Shown here in pieces: positions 1 through 7,812 of a DNA stretch of 64,000 bases. A program made the translations under genes and the position numbers. The notes below the pieces were generated by a model. It was not told where the DNA came from. It was given only the letters and a program-made list of their open reading frames with translations, and made no database searches. Each line of letters opens with the position of its first letter. Within the stretch, counting starts at the first letter, position 1. The stretch comes from Arthrobacter sp. QXT-31 (lineage in GTDB: Bacteria; Actinomycetota; Actinomycetes; Actinomycetales; Micrococcaceae): positions 1,550,001 to 1,614,000 of the forward strand of contig NZ_CP019304.1 of NCBI RefSeq assembly GCF_001969265.1, read 5' to 3'.

Positions 1-46
1 CGAGGTTCGGGGGTGAGCGAGAAAAGCTCACTGAGAACCGGAAGAT

Positions 47-120
<74 letters not shown>

Positions 121-125
121 CAAAT

Positions 126-166
126 AGAAGGTCCGCACCGGGAAACCGGTGCGGACCTTCTGCGTT
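126..166 (+). terminator. Intrinsic terminator after tRNA-Arg
   Basis: Perfect 16-bp stem (126-141 with 146-161) closed by a GAAA tetraloop. It lies 5 nt after the tRNA and is followed by only a weak T-run. It could also stop transcription arriving from the minus-strand regulator at 215-943. Confidence 0.85.
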
Positions 167-214
167 AAGCTCGGACCATAGAGCGCGAAAGCAGCTAATG
201 GCCGGCGCAGTTCC

Positions 215-943
215 CTATTCGCCGACCGCCTCACGTATCCGCTGGCGGAACCCCTCAAAGTGCCGGGCCAGCTCGCGGGCTGCCCCGGCTTTGTCCCCGG
301 CCGCCACTGCCGAGAAGATGCTCCGGTGGAGCGCCGCGAGCGCGGGCAGGTCCTCGACGCCGGGCCCGACCTCGGTGTAGATGTTCCGGTACACCTTCCA
401 GAAGACGCCCAGGAGGTTCAGTAGGAGCTCATTGTTAAGGGGTTCGAAGAGCCGGCGGTGGAACTCGGCATCTGCTTCCACAAAGGCGTCCCCCGCGGCG
501 GCACTCTGCTCCATGCGGATCACGCACTCCTCGACCGCGGCCAGTTGTTCCGCCGTCATTTCATCCATTGCGCTGCCGATGAGACCCGCCTCCAGCGCCT
601 GCCGGACGTCCACGAGCTGCTTCGCCTCCAGTCCGTGGTGCCGCAGCGAGAGCCGCCCGCGGAAAATCAGCCCGTCTGCGAGGGAGTCGAAATTGCTGGG
701 GGCTACGAACGTTCCAAAGCCGTGGCGGATTTCTATCACTCCCAGCGCCTGCAGGACCTTCAGCGACTCCCGCAGGGTGTTCCGGCCGACGCCGAGGGCA
801 AGGCACAGCTCGTTTTCGGTGGGAAGGGCGTCTCCGGGCTCCAGCTCACGCTCCAGGATCAGCTCCATGATGTCCGATTGCAGGGCCCGCAGGCGGGCCT
901 GGGCACTGAAGCGGGCGGGCGGAACCACGTTGGAGGGCTGCAT
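215..943 (-). CDS. GntR/FadR-family transcriptional regulator (FCD domain)
   Basis: A predicted 242-residue DNA-binding repressor of the FadR subfamily. Residues about 20-85 form the winged helix (ENELCLALGVGRNTLRESL recognition region). Residues about 105-230 form the all-helical FCD ligand domain with the usual Asp/His metal-site pattern (DAEFHRRL, LHRSIF, LARHFEG). A GTG 18 nt further upstream is in frame, but the ATG used here has an AAAGGAG site 7 nt ahead, so the shorter form is preferred. It is divergent from the flavin disulfide reductase at 1075 and may control it. Ligand unknown; FCD proteins usually sense small organic acids or acyl compounds. Confidence 0.9.
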   Translation of the reverse strand: MQPSNVVPPARFSAQARLRALQSDIMELILERELEPGDALPTENELCLALGVGRNTLRESLKVLQALGVIEIRHGFGTFVAPSNFDSLADGLIFRGRLSLRHHGLEAKQLVDVRQALEAGLIGSAMDEMTAEQLAAVEECVIRMEQSAAAGDAFVEADAEFHRRLFEPLNNELLLNLLGVFWKVYRNIYTEVGPGVEDLPALAALHRSIFSAVAAGDKAGAARELARHFEGFRQRIREAVGE

Positions 944-1074
944 GGGAGGGCTCCTTTGCACTGGCCGTACTTTTCCTCACCGTAACGGATGTCCCATGTC
1001 CCCAGAACGGCCCGCTTCATTGTTACGGCACCGCGGGCCGAAATCCGCGGCAATGGCGGGCGTAGTCTGTTGCC

Positions 1075-2532
1075 ATGCCACGTCTTGTTGAACGGGAATT
1101 CGATGTCATTGTGATTGGCGCCGGCGCCGCGGGCGAGAACGCCGCGGACCGCGTGGTGCAGGGAGGCCTGACAGCGGTCCTCGTGGAGGCCGAACTGGTG
1201 GGCGGCGAATGTTCATACTGGGCCTGCATGCCGTCCAAGGCGCTGCTGCGCCCGGGCACGGCACTGCACGGCGCACAGGCAGTTCCCGGCGCCAGCGAAG
1301 CAGTGACCGGAACGCTCGACGCGGCGGCCGTGCTCAAGCGGCGCGACTCCTTCACCTCCCACTGGCAGGATGCCAGCCAGGTGGAATGGGTGGAGGGCGC
1401 AGGGATCGAACTGATCCGGGGCCGGGCACAGCTCACCGGCGAGCGGGCGGTAAAAGTAGCCGGGCTGGACGGTGACGACTACGCGCTCACGGCGCGTCAC
1501 GCCGTCGTACTTGCCAACGGTTCCACACCCAACCAGCCATCCATCGAAGGCCTGTCCGAGGTTGACTACTGGGGCACACGGGAGGCGACCTCGGCAAAAG
1601 AGGTTCCCGAAAGGCTGGGCGTGCTGGGCGGCGGCGTTGCCGGGACGGAGCTTGCCCAGGCCTTTGCCCGCCTCGGGTCCACGGTCACCCTGGTGGCCCG
1701 CAGCGGCCTCCTGCGCAACTTCCCCGCCGAAGCCGCCGAACTGGTGGCCGCGGGCCTGCGGGCCGACGGAGTGGACCTCCGGCTCGACACCAGGACCCGG
1801 AGCGTCCGGCGGAACTCCGACGGTTCCCTGACGCTCACGCTCGACGGCGGCGACACCGTGACGGTGGACAAGCTGCTGGTATCCACGGGCCGGCGGCCCG
1901 CACTGGAAGGGCTGGGCCTGGAGAGCGTTGGGCTGTCCGCCGGGAACGGCAAGCCCCTGGCCATCCGCACGGACAGCACCGGCCTGGTGGCGGACGCATC
2001 GGGCAACGGCGAGACTCCCTGGCTGTATGCGGTGGGGGACGCCGCCGGCAAAGTGCTGCTGACCCACCAGGGCAAGTACGAGGCCCGGGCCACCGGCGCC
2101 GCCATTGCATCCCGGGCGAAGGGCGAGCTTCGGGGTGAACCCGCGCCGTGGAGCCGCTATGCGCAGACAGCCGACGAACACGCCATTCCCAACGTGGTGT
2201 TCACCGATCCGGAGCTGGCCAACGTCGGCCGGTCGCTGGAGCAGGCCCGCAAGGACGGCTACAACGCGTCGTCCGTGGCGTTGCCCATCGAAGTGGCGGG
2301 CTCCTCCCTGCACGCGGAGAACTATGCAGGCTGGGCGCAGCTCGTGGTTGACGAGGACCGCAAGGTGATTCTCGGCGCAACCTTTGCCGGGCCAGACGTC
2401 GCCGAGCTCCTGCATGCCGCGACAATCGCCGTCGTCGGGGAGGTTCCGCTGGACCGCCTCTGGCATGCAGTGCCCTCCTACCCCACCGTCAGCGAGGTCT
2501 GGCTGCGGCTGCTCGAGAAGTATGGCCTCTGA
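1075..2532 (+). CDS. FAD-dependent pyridine nucleotide-disulfide oxidoreductase
   Basis: A 485-residue class I flavin disulfide reductase. The N-terminal FAD motif (VIGAGAAGENAA) is followed by GGECSYWACMPSK, where two cysteines four residues apart form the redox disulfide; lipoamide dehydrogenases normally have CLNVGC there. An NAD(P)-binding motif lies near residue 185 (GVLGGGVAGTE), the second FAD motif near 320 (YAVGDAAGKVLLTHQGKYE), and the dimerisation domain ends with HAVPSYPTVSE, retaining the His and Glu of the catalytic dyad. No E2/E1 dehydrogenase genes are nearby, so it is probably not the pyruvate dehydrogenase E3. Mercuric-reductase-like or soluble reductase roles are possible; substrate unknown. 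Confidence 0.88.
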   Translation: MPRLVEREFDVIVIGAGAAGENAADRVVQGGLTAVLVEAELVGGECSYWACMPSKALLRPGTALHGAQAVPGASEAVTGTLDAAAVLKRRDSFTSHWQDASQVEWVEGAGIELIRGRAQLTGERAVKVAGLDGDDYALTARHAVVLANGSTPNQPSIEGLSEVDYWGTREATSAKEVPERLGVLGGGVAGTELAQAFARLGSTVTLVARSGLLRNFPAEAAELVAAGLRADGVDLRLDTRTRSVRRNSDGSLTLTLDGGDTVTVDKLLVSTGRRPALEGLGLESVGLSAGNGKPLAIRTDSTGLVADASGNGETPWLYAVGDAAGKVLLTHQGKYEARATGAAIASRAKGELRGEPAPWSRYAQTADEHAIPNVVFTDPELANVGRSLEQARKDGYNASSVALPIEVAGSSLHAENYAGWAQLVVDEDRKVILGATFAGPDVAELLHAATIAVVGEVPLDRLWHAVPSYPTVSEVWLRLLEKYGL

Positions 2533-2608
2533 TGCTCCGTGACCAAAGCGTTGCAGTCATCATGACAATCGTGCGCGGCGACGCGCTGAGGGGATCCAAA
2601 CCTCAGGG

Positions 2609-3301
2609 ATGATTAGTCCCATGGGCCACATGGGTAACAGCGGTAAGACAGCCATCGGCGCGTTTGCCGCGGCAGCGGGACTGCTGGTGCTGACCGCCAT
2701 GACCCTGGAGGAGGCGGTGCTCGTTGCATTCCTCGGGGCCGTGGCGGTGGGGTATGTGGCGTCCGTGGCCGAAGCCTTCGCCAGGCGCCGCTACCTTGCC
2801 CTGCTGGCGGGCGGGGCCGGGACCAGCCTGTTCGTCGGCTGCAGCATAGCCTTCCTGCGCATGTGGGGACTGGCCTTCAACGAGGACGCAGCCGCCCTCG
2901 GCCAGGCTGTAACCAGCAGGGATTCCGACATCTACTTTTACCTGGCGGCGGCTTCAGCGGCGCTGACCCTGCTGGTGCTGTTCAGCGCAGCGGTTTGGCC
3001 GTCGCGCCGGCGGCGCCAGCAGGAACGCGGAGGAGCTTCGGGCGCGGTGAGGCCTTCCGCCGCGGCCAGGCCAAATGGCAAGGCCAGTTCCCGGAGCGGA
3101 GGGACGGCCAAGCCCGGGAGCCCAGTCCCGGCCCGGTCGACCAGGAAACCGGCTGCGTCCGCCCGGGCGACCCAAACACCGGCGCAGGCACCGTCGCGTC
3201 CGGCGGTGAGGCTTCCGGCAAGTGCCAGGCAACCCGCCCAGCGCACGCCCGCCCCGCGCACACCCACCCAGCGATCCGACGCAAGGACGCCCCGCCGCTG
3301 A
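2609..3301 (+). CDS. Small membrane protein with basic Pro/Ala-rich tail
   Basis: Unrecognised 230-residue protein. Roughly the first 130 residues hold three or four hydrophobic segments (AIGAFAAAAGLLVLTAM, VLVAFLGAVAVGYVAS, a Leu/Ala/Gly-rich stretch and LAAASAALTLLVLFSAAVW). The remaining 90 residues are low-complexity Arg/Pro/Ala/Ser, probably a disordered cytoplasmic tail. An in-frame ATG at 2621 (MGHMGN) with AGGGA upstream is an alternative start. Function unknown. Confidence 0.7.
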   Translation: MISPMGHMGNSGKTAIGAFAAAAGLLVLTAMTLEEAVLVAFLGAVAVGYVASVAEAFARRRYLALLAGGAGTSLFVGCSIAFLRMWGLAFNEDAAALGQAVTSRDSDIYFYLAAASAALTLLVLFSAAVWPSRRRRQQERGGASGAVRPSAAARPNGKASSRSGGTAKPGSPVPARSTRKPAASARATQTPAQAPSRPAVRLPASARQPAQRTPAPRTPTQRSDARTPRR

Positions 3302-3361
3302 TGGGGGGCGCCGCCGCTGACTGGGCGCGCCCCGAAACGGCGACCACCCGGCGTCGTGGGT

Positions 3362-3388
3362 TACCGGCTACCGGCTACCGGCTACCGG
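3362..3388. repeat. 7-bp tandem repeat at the 3' end of the M15 peptidase gene
   Basis: Four consecutive copies of TACCGGC (the last incomplete) span the stop codon of the minus-strand peptidase gene. Copy-number change would move the sequence just after the stop but would barely affect the protein. Confidence 0.7.
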
Positions 3389-4809
3389 AAGATGTTGAAC
3401 GACTGCCAGCCCAGCCCGACGGGCCAGGAGCCGGTGAACTGGTTGTTGCCCAGGCCGTAGTAAAAGAGGCGACCGTCGGTGGTCTTCGCAGTGAGCCCGC
3501 GCGTTCCGGACCCCTGGAACCCGAACGAGGCATGGGACTGGACCACGGCACCCCAGCCCGCCCCCACCCGGCGGCGGGGTTCCGTGACGAACTTTCCTGC
3601 GCCGTCGGACCTGTAGAGCAGGAGCTCACCGGACCCCCTGGTGACCAGCAGGTCCTGCCGGCGGTCATTGTCGAAGTCCGCCATGGCCAGCTTCATGCCC
3701 TGGAATCCCTGCCCGATCCGCAGCGCCGTGCTGAGCGCGCCGCCGCTGGTGTTCGGGTAGTAGTACACGGCGCCGTCGGCTGCCGTAGCCACCACGCCCG
3801 GGTACCGGTTGGCGCTCTGCCATTTGCCCACGGTGACGTTCATGGACTGCCATCCCGTAGCGCCCACGCGGACGGGGCTGAGGAAGCCGCCGGAGAGCTT
3901 GCCGCGGTACACAGACAGGCTTCCGGTCTTCCACTGGGCCACAATGTCGTTCACGCCGTCGGCATTCCAGTCGGCGACAAAGCCGGCCTTCAGGTCCGAC
4001 CAGCCGGCTCCGATCCGGACGGCTGTGCCGAACCCGCCCCGGCCAGTGGCCGGATAGGACCACAGCACGCCGGCGGAATCCGCGGCGAGCACGTCGGCCC
4101 CGCTCCTGACGGTGGGCCGGGCTGAAAAGTAGTGCTCCATGGTGGGGATGCCGCGGCTCTTCATGTCAGTGGCCAGCGGAACACCGACGAATCTCAGGTG
4201 CCATGGCTCGTAGGTGTAGCCGGTGGTGCCGGAGTAACCCTGCGGGTAGCGCACAATGAAGCCGTAGCGGTGGGCATTCGCCGCCACCCAGCGCCCGCCC
4301 GGCGTGGTCCCGAAGCAGGCCGTGAGGCCGCAGCCGCCGCCTGCGTTGCCGATGTCCGCCGCCAACCCGGTCTGGTGTTCGCTGTAGCCGGGCCTGGCAG
4401 AGATCTGGTCGGCATAGGCCTGCCCGTACATCTGCACATAGGAGTTGTACAGGCTGCTCTGGGTGGCGTAGGAGCGGTAACCGCTGAGGAGTTCCAGGGA
4501 ATGTCCGGCGGTGCGTGCCCCGGTGGACAGTTGGCTCAGGGCAGCTGCGACCTGGCGCCGCAGCAGGTGGCCGGTGCCATTCCAGCTGACGAGGTCCGCC
4601 GGCGCGAACTGCCTCGGGTTTAGCGGGCGTGACTTGTTGACCAGGACCCACTCGTGGCTGGGGTTCGAAACCACCTGCGTGGACAGGACCTCACCGGAGG
4701 GTGCCGCCGTGGCCGGCTGTGCGCCCGCGGAAAGCAGCAGAAGAACGACGACGGCGGCAGTGAACCGCCGGGCACCGGCCCGCCAGCGGGCGGCTACAGA
4801 ATTCGGCAT
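3382..4809 (-). CDS. Secreted M15B D,D-carboxypeptidase (VanY-like) with FG-GAP/VCBS repeats
   Basis: A 475-residue exported protein. The N-terminus has a signal peptide (basic start, then a VVVLLLLSAGAQPATA core and Ala-X-Ala site). Residues about 60-225 form the M15B zinc peptidase domain: SGYRSYATQ, the SEHQTGLAADIG motif giving His and Asp zinc ligands, and EPWHLRFVG giving the third ligand. Such enzymes trim the terminal D-Ala of peptidoglycan stem peptides. Residues about 245-475 contain repeated FG-GAP/VCBS-like units (DWNADGVNDIVAQW, DFDNDRRQDLLVTR, FQGSGTRGLTAKT), a beta-propeller-type module that may bind cell-wall polymer. Ordinary VanY proteins lack this module. It lies alone between small genes. 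Confidence 0.88.
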   Translation of the reverse strand: MPNSVAARWRAGARRFTAAVVVLLLLSAGAQPATAAPSGEVLSTQVVSNPSHEWVLVNKSRPLNPRQFAPADLVSWNGTGHLLRRQVAAALSQLSTGARTAGHSLELLSGYRSYATQSSLYNSYVQMYGQAYADQISARPGYSEHQTGLAADIGNAGGGCGLTACFGTTPGGRWVAANAHRYGFIVRYPQGYSGTTGYTYEPWHLRFVGVPLATDMKSRGIPTMEHYFSARPTVRSGADVLAADSAGVLWSYPATGRGGFGTAVRIGAGWSDLKAGFVADWNADGVNDIVAQWKTGSLSVYRGKLSGGFLSPVRVGATGWQSMNVTVGKWQSANRYPGVVATAADGAVYYYPNTSGGALSTALRIGQGFQGMKLAMADFDNDRRQDLLVTRGSGELLLYRSDGAGKFVTEPRRRVGAGWGAVVQSHASFGFQGSGTRGLTAKTTDGRLFYYGLGNNQFTGSWPVGLGWQSFNIFR

Positions 4810-4882
4810 GGCGGCTCTTCCCCACTAGACGACGCTGGGGACAAGCTTACTCGCCCGGGCAAGTGTCCGCGCGGGGGTGCCG

Positions 4883-5410
4883 CTAGTGGGCGCGCGGGAC
4901 CTTGAAGTGGGTGAGCTTGGCGTCCTGGCCATCGAGTTCAGCCCAGGGCTTCTCCGTCTCCAGCACGGTCAGTCCGCTGGTGGGAAAGCGCGTGGCGGCG
5001 TCCATGTAGGCGTCGTGGTTCGAATCCCGGGATGCCAGATGCATGGCCAGGTCCTGCACGCCGGGCATGTGGGAGATCACCATCAGCGTGGTCACGGTGT
5101 CCGGCACATGGTTGATGACAGCCAGCATGCGCAGCGCAGAGGCGGCGTAGAGCCCGTCCTCAAGCTTCGGCGTCGGGGCCTTCTCGCCAAGCTCGCTGCA
5201 TACCCAGGTGCAGGTCTGCCGTGTCCGCAGCGCACTGGAGCACAGGATGAAGTCCGGGACGATGTTGTGCTTGAGCAGCCACTTGCCGGCAAGCGGGGCC
5301 TCGCGGTGGCCGCGCTCCTCCAGGGGACGCTCGTGGTCCGCCACCCCGCCCGGCCAGTCGGCTTTGGCGTGGCGCATGAGAACCAGCCGCTTCTTATGGT
5401 GAGCACTCAT
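4883..5410 (-). CDS. SixA-like histidine phosphatase
   Basis: A 175-residue histidine phosphatase superfamily protein. The catalytic motif LMRHAKA lies near residue 11; the second basic pocket is CSSALRTRQT near 57, and VISHMPGV near 112 supplies the second active-site His. The short length and lack of a cap match SixA phosphohistidine phosphatases rather than phosphoglycerate mutases. Substrate unproven. It stands alone, 74 nt downstream of the start of the M15 peptidase gene. Confidence 0.87.
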   Translation of the reverse strand: MSAHHKKRLVLMRHAKADWPGGVADHERPLEERGHREAPLAGKWLLKHNIVPDFILCSSALRTRQTCTWVCSELGEKAPTPKLEDGLYAASALRMLAVINHVPDTVTTLMVISHMPGVQDLAMHLASRDSNHDAYMDAATRFPTSGLTVLETEKPWAELDGQDAKLTHFKVPRAH

Positions 5411-5483
5411 GGACTCACCCTACTATCAGCCGCGGAAGGCCAGTGCGCCACCCGGACCAGCCACGCAAAAGCGGCGGAGGAGG

Positions 5484-6359
5484 CTAGATCGAGTACTCCG
5501 GAGCGGCCCAGACGACAACCTCGGGGTGCTCATAGAAGCGGTAGCCCTGGCCGCGGACGGTGCGAACCGTGTTGGCTAGGCGGCCGAGCTTGGAGCGGAG
5601 CCGGCGGATGTGGACGTCGATGGTGCGCTCGTTCGGCACTTCCTCGGCGTTCCGCCACAGGCCCTCGAGCAGTTCGTCGCGGCCCACGGTACGGGTGCCG
5701 TTCTCCACGAGGTAGTTGAGCAGTTCGAATTCCTTGAACGTCAGGTTCAGGGACTCGCCGTCGAGGTGGACCTCACGGCGGGCGAGGTCGATCAGCACGC
5801 CCGAGGGACGCGGATCCTGGGCCGGCTGCACGCGGGCGGTTTCCGTGCGCTGCCGGGCATTGACGGTGGGGTCACCGAAGGTGGAACGGACGACGTCGAG
5901 CGCGGAACCGGGCGCACTGGCCGGCGCCACAGCAACGGCGGCGTAGCTCTCGGCACCGGTAACCAGGGACTGGGCGTAGGCCCGGATCTCCTGGGCAAGC
6001 TTGGCGATCGAGGTGCCGGCGGCAGCCGCGGTTTCCTCGTCAATTCCCATGTACAGGACGAACCCGCGGGCCACGTTTTCGTTGGGAACAGGACGGACAG
6101 GCGCAGCGGCGGCAGGGGCCACCAACGGAGTGGGCGCGGTCAGCGGTGCGGCTTCGTCAGCCTGCACGGCGCGGAGCTGTCCGTACGAGTTCGGGTTGTA
6201 GCCCTGCGGTGTGTAACCCGGCGCGGCGGGAATGCTGTTTGCCTGGCTGCCCGGAGCGAAGGCGGGGCGGGCGCCGAATCCCTGGCGCAGGCCCGGCGCC
6301 TGGCCTGCCTTGTTGGCGTTACGGACTGAGATGTGGACGTATCCGGATGCAACTGACAT
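5484..6359 (-). CDS. Winged-helix regulator with OmpR/PhoB-type DNA-binding domain, no receiver
   Basis: A 291-residue protein. Residues about 190-282 form a Trans_reg_C winged helix (ARREVHLDGESLNLTFKEFELLNYL, RTIDVHIRRLRSKLG, TVRGQGYRF). The N-terminal 160 residues are not a response-regulator receiver: there is a Pro/Ala/Gly-rich stretch and then a short conserved segment (RGFVLYMGIDEETAAAAG). Control is therefore unlikely to be by aspartyl phosphorylation. GAGG lies 9 nt before the ATG. The 700-bp AT-rich region upstream probably carries its promoter. No kinase partner is adjacent; the two-component pair at 7069 reads the other way. Confidence 0.85.
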   Translation of the reverse strand: MSVASGYVHISVRNANKAGQAPGLRQGFGARPAFAPGSQANSIPAAPGYTPQGYNPNSYGQLRAVQADEAAPLTAPTPLVAPAAAAPVRPVPNENVARGFVLYMGIDEETAAAAGTSIAKLAQEIRAYAQSLVTGAESYAAVAVAPASAPGSALDVVRSTFGDPTVNARQRTETARVQPAQDPRPSGVLIDLARREVHLDGESLNLTFKEFELLNYLVENGTRTVGRDELLEGLWRNAEEVPNERTIDVHIRRLRSKLGRLANTVRTVRGQGYRFYEHPEVVVWAAPEYSI

Positions 6360-7068
6360 GTTTGCTTACCTCAATGTGAATGGCCGTCATCGCGGCTCGA
6401 ATGCTTGGATCCCCGCAATGTCTGGGGAGGGGCGCCCTACGCTGGGCTGGGGGCGAATGCCTAAAAACTTCGATGGGGTGGTGAAAGTTAGGCGTGCATT
6501 CGACAACAGCGCATGTCGGCAGCAGCGGGTGTGCTGGGCCAATATTCTGCGACTGCAGGTGCTGTTGAGTTCTTGTTCACATTTGAAAGTGTGCAACGTA
6601 ACAATGAAAACTTGCAAGTAACAATGGACGGAACTGTCCGCATACTGAGACAAACAACGTCTTTGTGTGATAAATCACAGTTTTCTCAGCGGGCATTTTC
6701 TTGATTCATTTTCCTGAACAAACGGTCGGAAAGCTGCGCCTACAGAATCATGTTCGATTTTTCCATGAATACGCGCTGAATATTCAACGACATTCGAATT
6801 GCCGGAAACCCGCAGACATGATTCCCCGATTGTCCAGCTATGACGCGGTTGATGCGGGGTATATCCGCTGAGGCGCGGATGGGGTTGGTGGTCAAATCCG
6901 CAAGGACGATGCCGGCAGCCCGGTTCCCCTGGCTGCCGCCCTACCTTCCGGGTGGTCAGCTGCAGCATGGTGCGTACACGGCGCCATTCAGCTCGCTACG
7001 CTGGGATTCACAGCCGGCGCACAGGATTGCCAAAGCGCGGGCTAAACACCAGAACGGAGAGTTGTCAC
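6360..7068. other. AT-rich divergent intergenic region (~700 bp)
   Basis: No convincing gene lies between the two divergent regulators. About 6480-6830 is markedly more AT-rich than its surroundings, and the reading frames there lack actinobacterial codon bias. It must contain promoters for both the orphan winged-helix gene (minus) and the two-component operon (plus). A CRP/FNR-like palindrome is listed separately. Confidence 0.6.
6666..6679. promoter_or_regulatory. CRP/FNR-family-like palindromic site
   Basis: TGTGATAAATCACA is a 14-bp palindrome broken only at the central AA: CRP-type half-sites (TGTGA/TCACA) with FNR-type 4-bp spacing. It lies between divergent regulator genes in AT-rich DNA. 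A role is inferred only from symmetry and position. Confidence 0.4.
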
Positions 7069-7809
7069 ATGGCCACTTCGCACTCCATGACCAACAACCT
7101 TCCCCAACTGACCCACCCGGACGGCTCCCCCATCCGTGCCCTGGTGGTCGACGACGAGCCAAGCCTTTCCGAGCTCATGAGCATGGGCCTGCGCATGGCC
7201 GGCTGGTCGGTCGCGGTAGCCGCCGACGGTCCCGAAGCTGTGAAACTCGCCAAGGAATTCCGCCCTGACGTGCTGGTGCTGGACGTGATGCTTCCCGGGT
7301 TCGACGGCGTCGAACTCCTGGGCAGGATCCGCGCCTTCGCGCCGGAGGTCCCGGCCCTCTTCCTCACCGCCAAGGACGCGGTACAGGACCGCATCGTGGG
7401 CCTGGCTGCGGGCGGCGACGACTATGTCACCAAGCCGTTCAGCATGGAGGAAGTCCTGCTCCGCCTGCACCGCCTGGTCCAGCGCTCCGGTGTCGCCGCC
7501 ATGGATTCCGCTGAACTCGTGGTGGGCGACCTCGTCCTGAACCTCGACACCCGCGAAGTCACCCGCGCCGGCGACGAGCTGCAACTGACAGCCACCCAGT
7601 TCGAGCTGCTGCGCTACCTCATGGAGAACCCCAAGCGCGTGGTCAGCAAGGCGCAGATCCTTGACCGGGTATGGAACTACGACTTCGGCGGCCAGGCCAA
7701 CATCGTGGAACTGTACATCTCCTACCTGCGCAAGAAGGTTGATGCCGTGCATCCGCCCATGATCCACACGGTCCGCGGCGCGGGCTACGTCATCAAGCCG
7801 GCAGAGTAG
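7069..7809 (+). CDS. OmpR-family response regulator
   Basis: A 246-residue response regulator. The receiver domain (residues about 20-135) has the acidic pair VVDDEP, the phospho-acceptor Asp in LVLDVMLPGFDG, the conserved Thr/Ser in LFLTAKD, and Lys in DDYVTKPF. The C-terminal winged helix (about 150-242) ends with HTVRGAGYVIKP. The open frame extends upstream, but the ATG used here has GGAG ahead of it and the receiver follows directly. It is followed 3 nt later by its histidine kinase. The pair resembles the MprAB/TcsP type of actinobacterial envelope-stress or phosphate-sensing systems; stimulus unknown. Confidence 0.93.
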   Translation: MATSHSMTNNLPQLTHPDGSPIRALVVDDEPSLSELMSMGLRMAGWSVAVAADGPEAVKLAKEFRPDVLVLDVMLPGFDGVELLGRIRAFAPEVPALFLTAKDAVQDRIVGLAAGGDDYVTKPFSMEEVLLRLHRLVQRSGVAAMDSAELVVGDLVLNLDTREVTRAGDELQLTATQFELLRYLMENPKRVVSKAQILDRVWNYDFGGQANIVELYISYLRKKVDAVHPPMIHTVRGAGYVIKPAE

Positions 7810-7812
7810 GCT

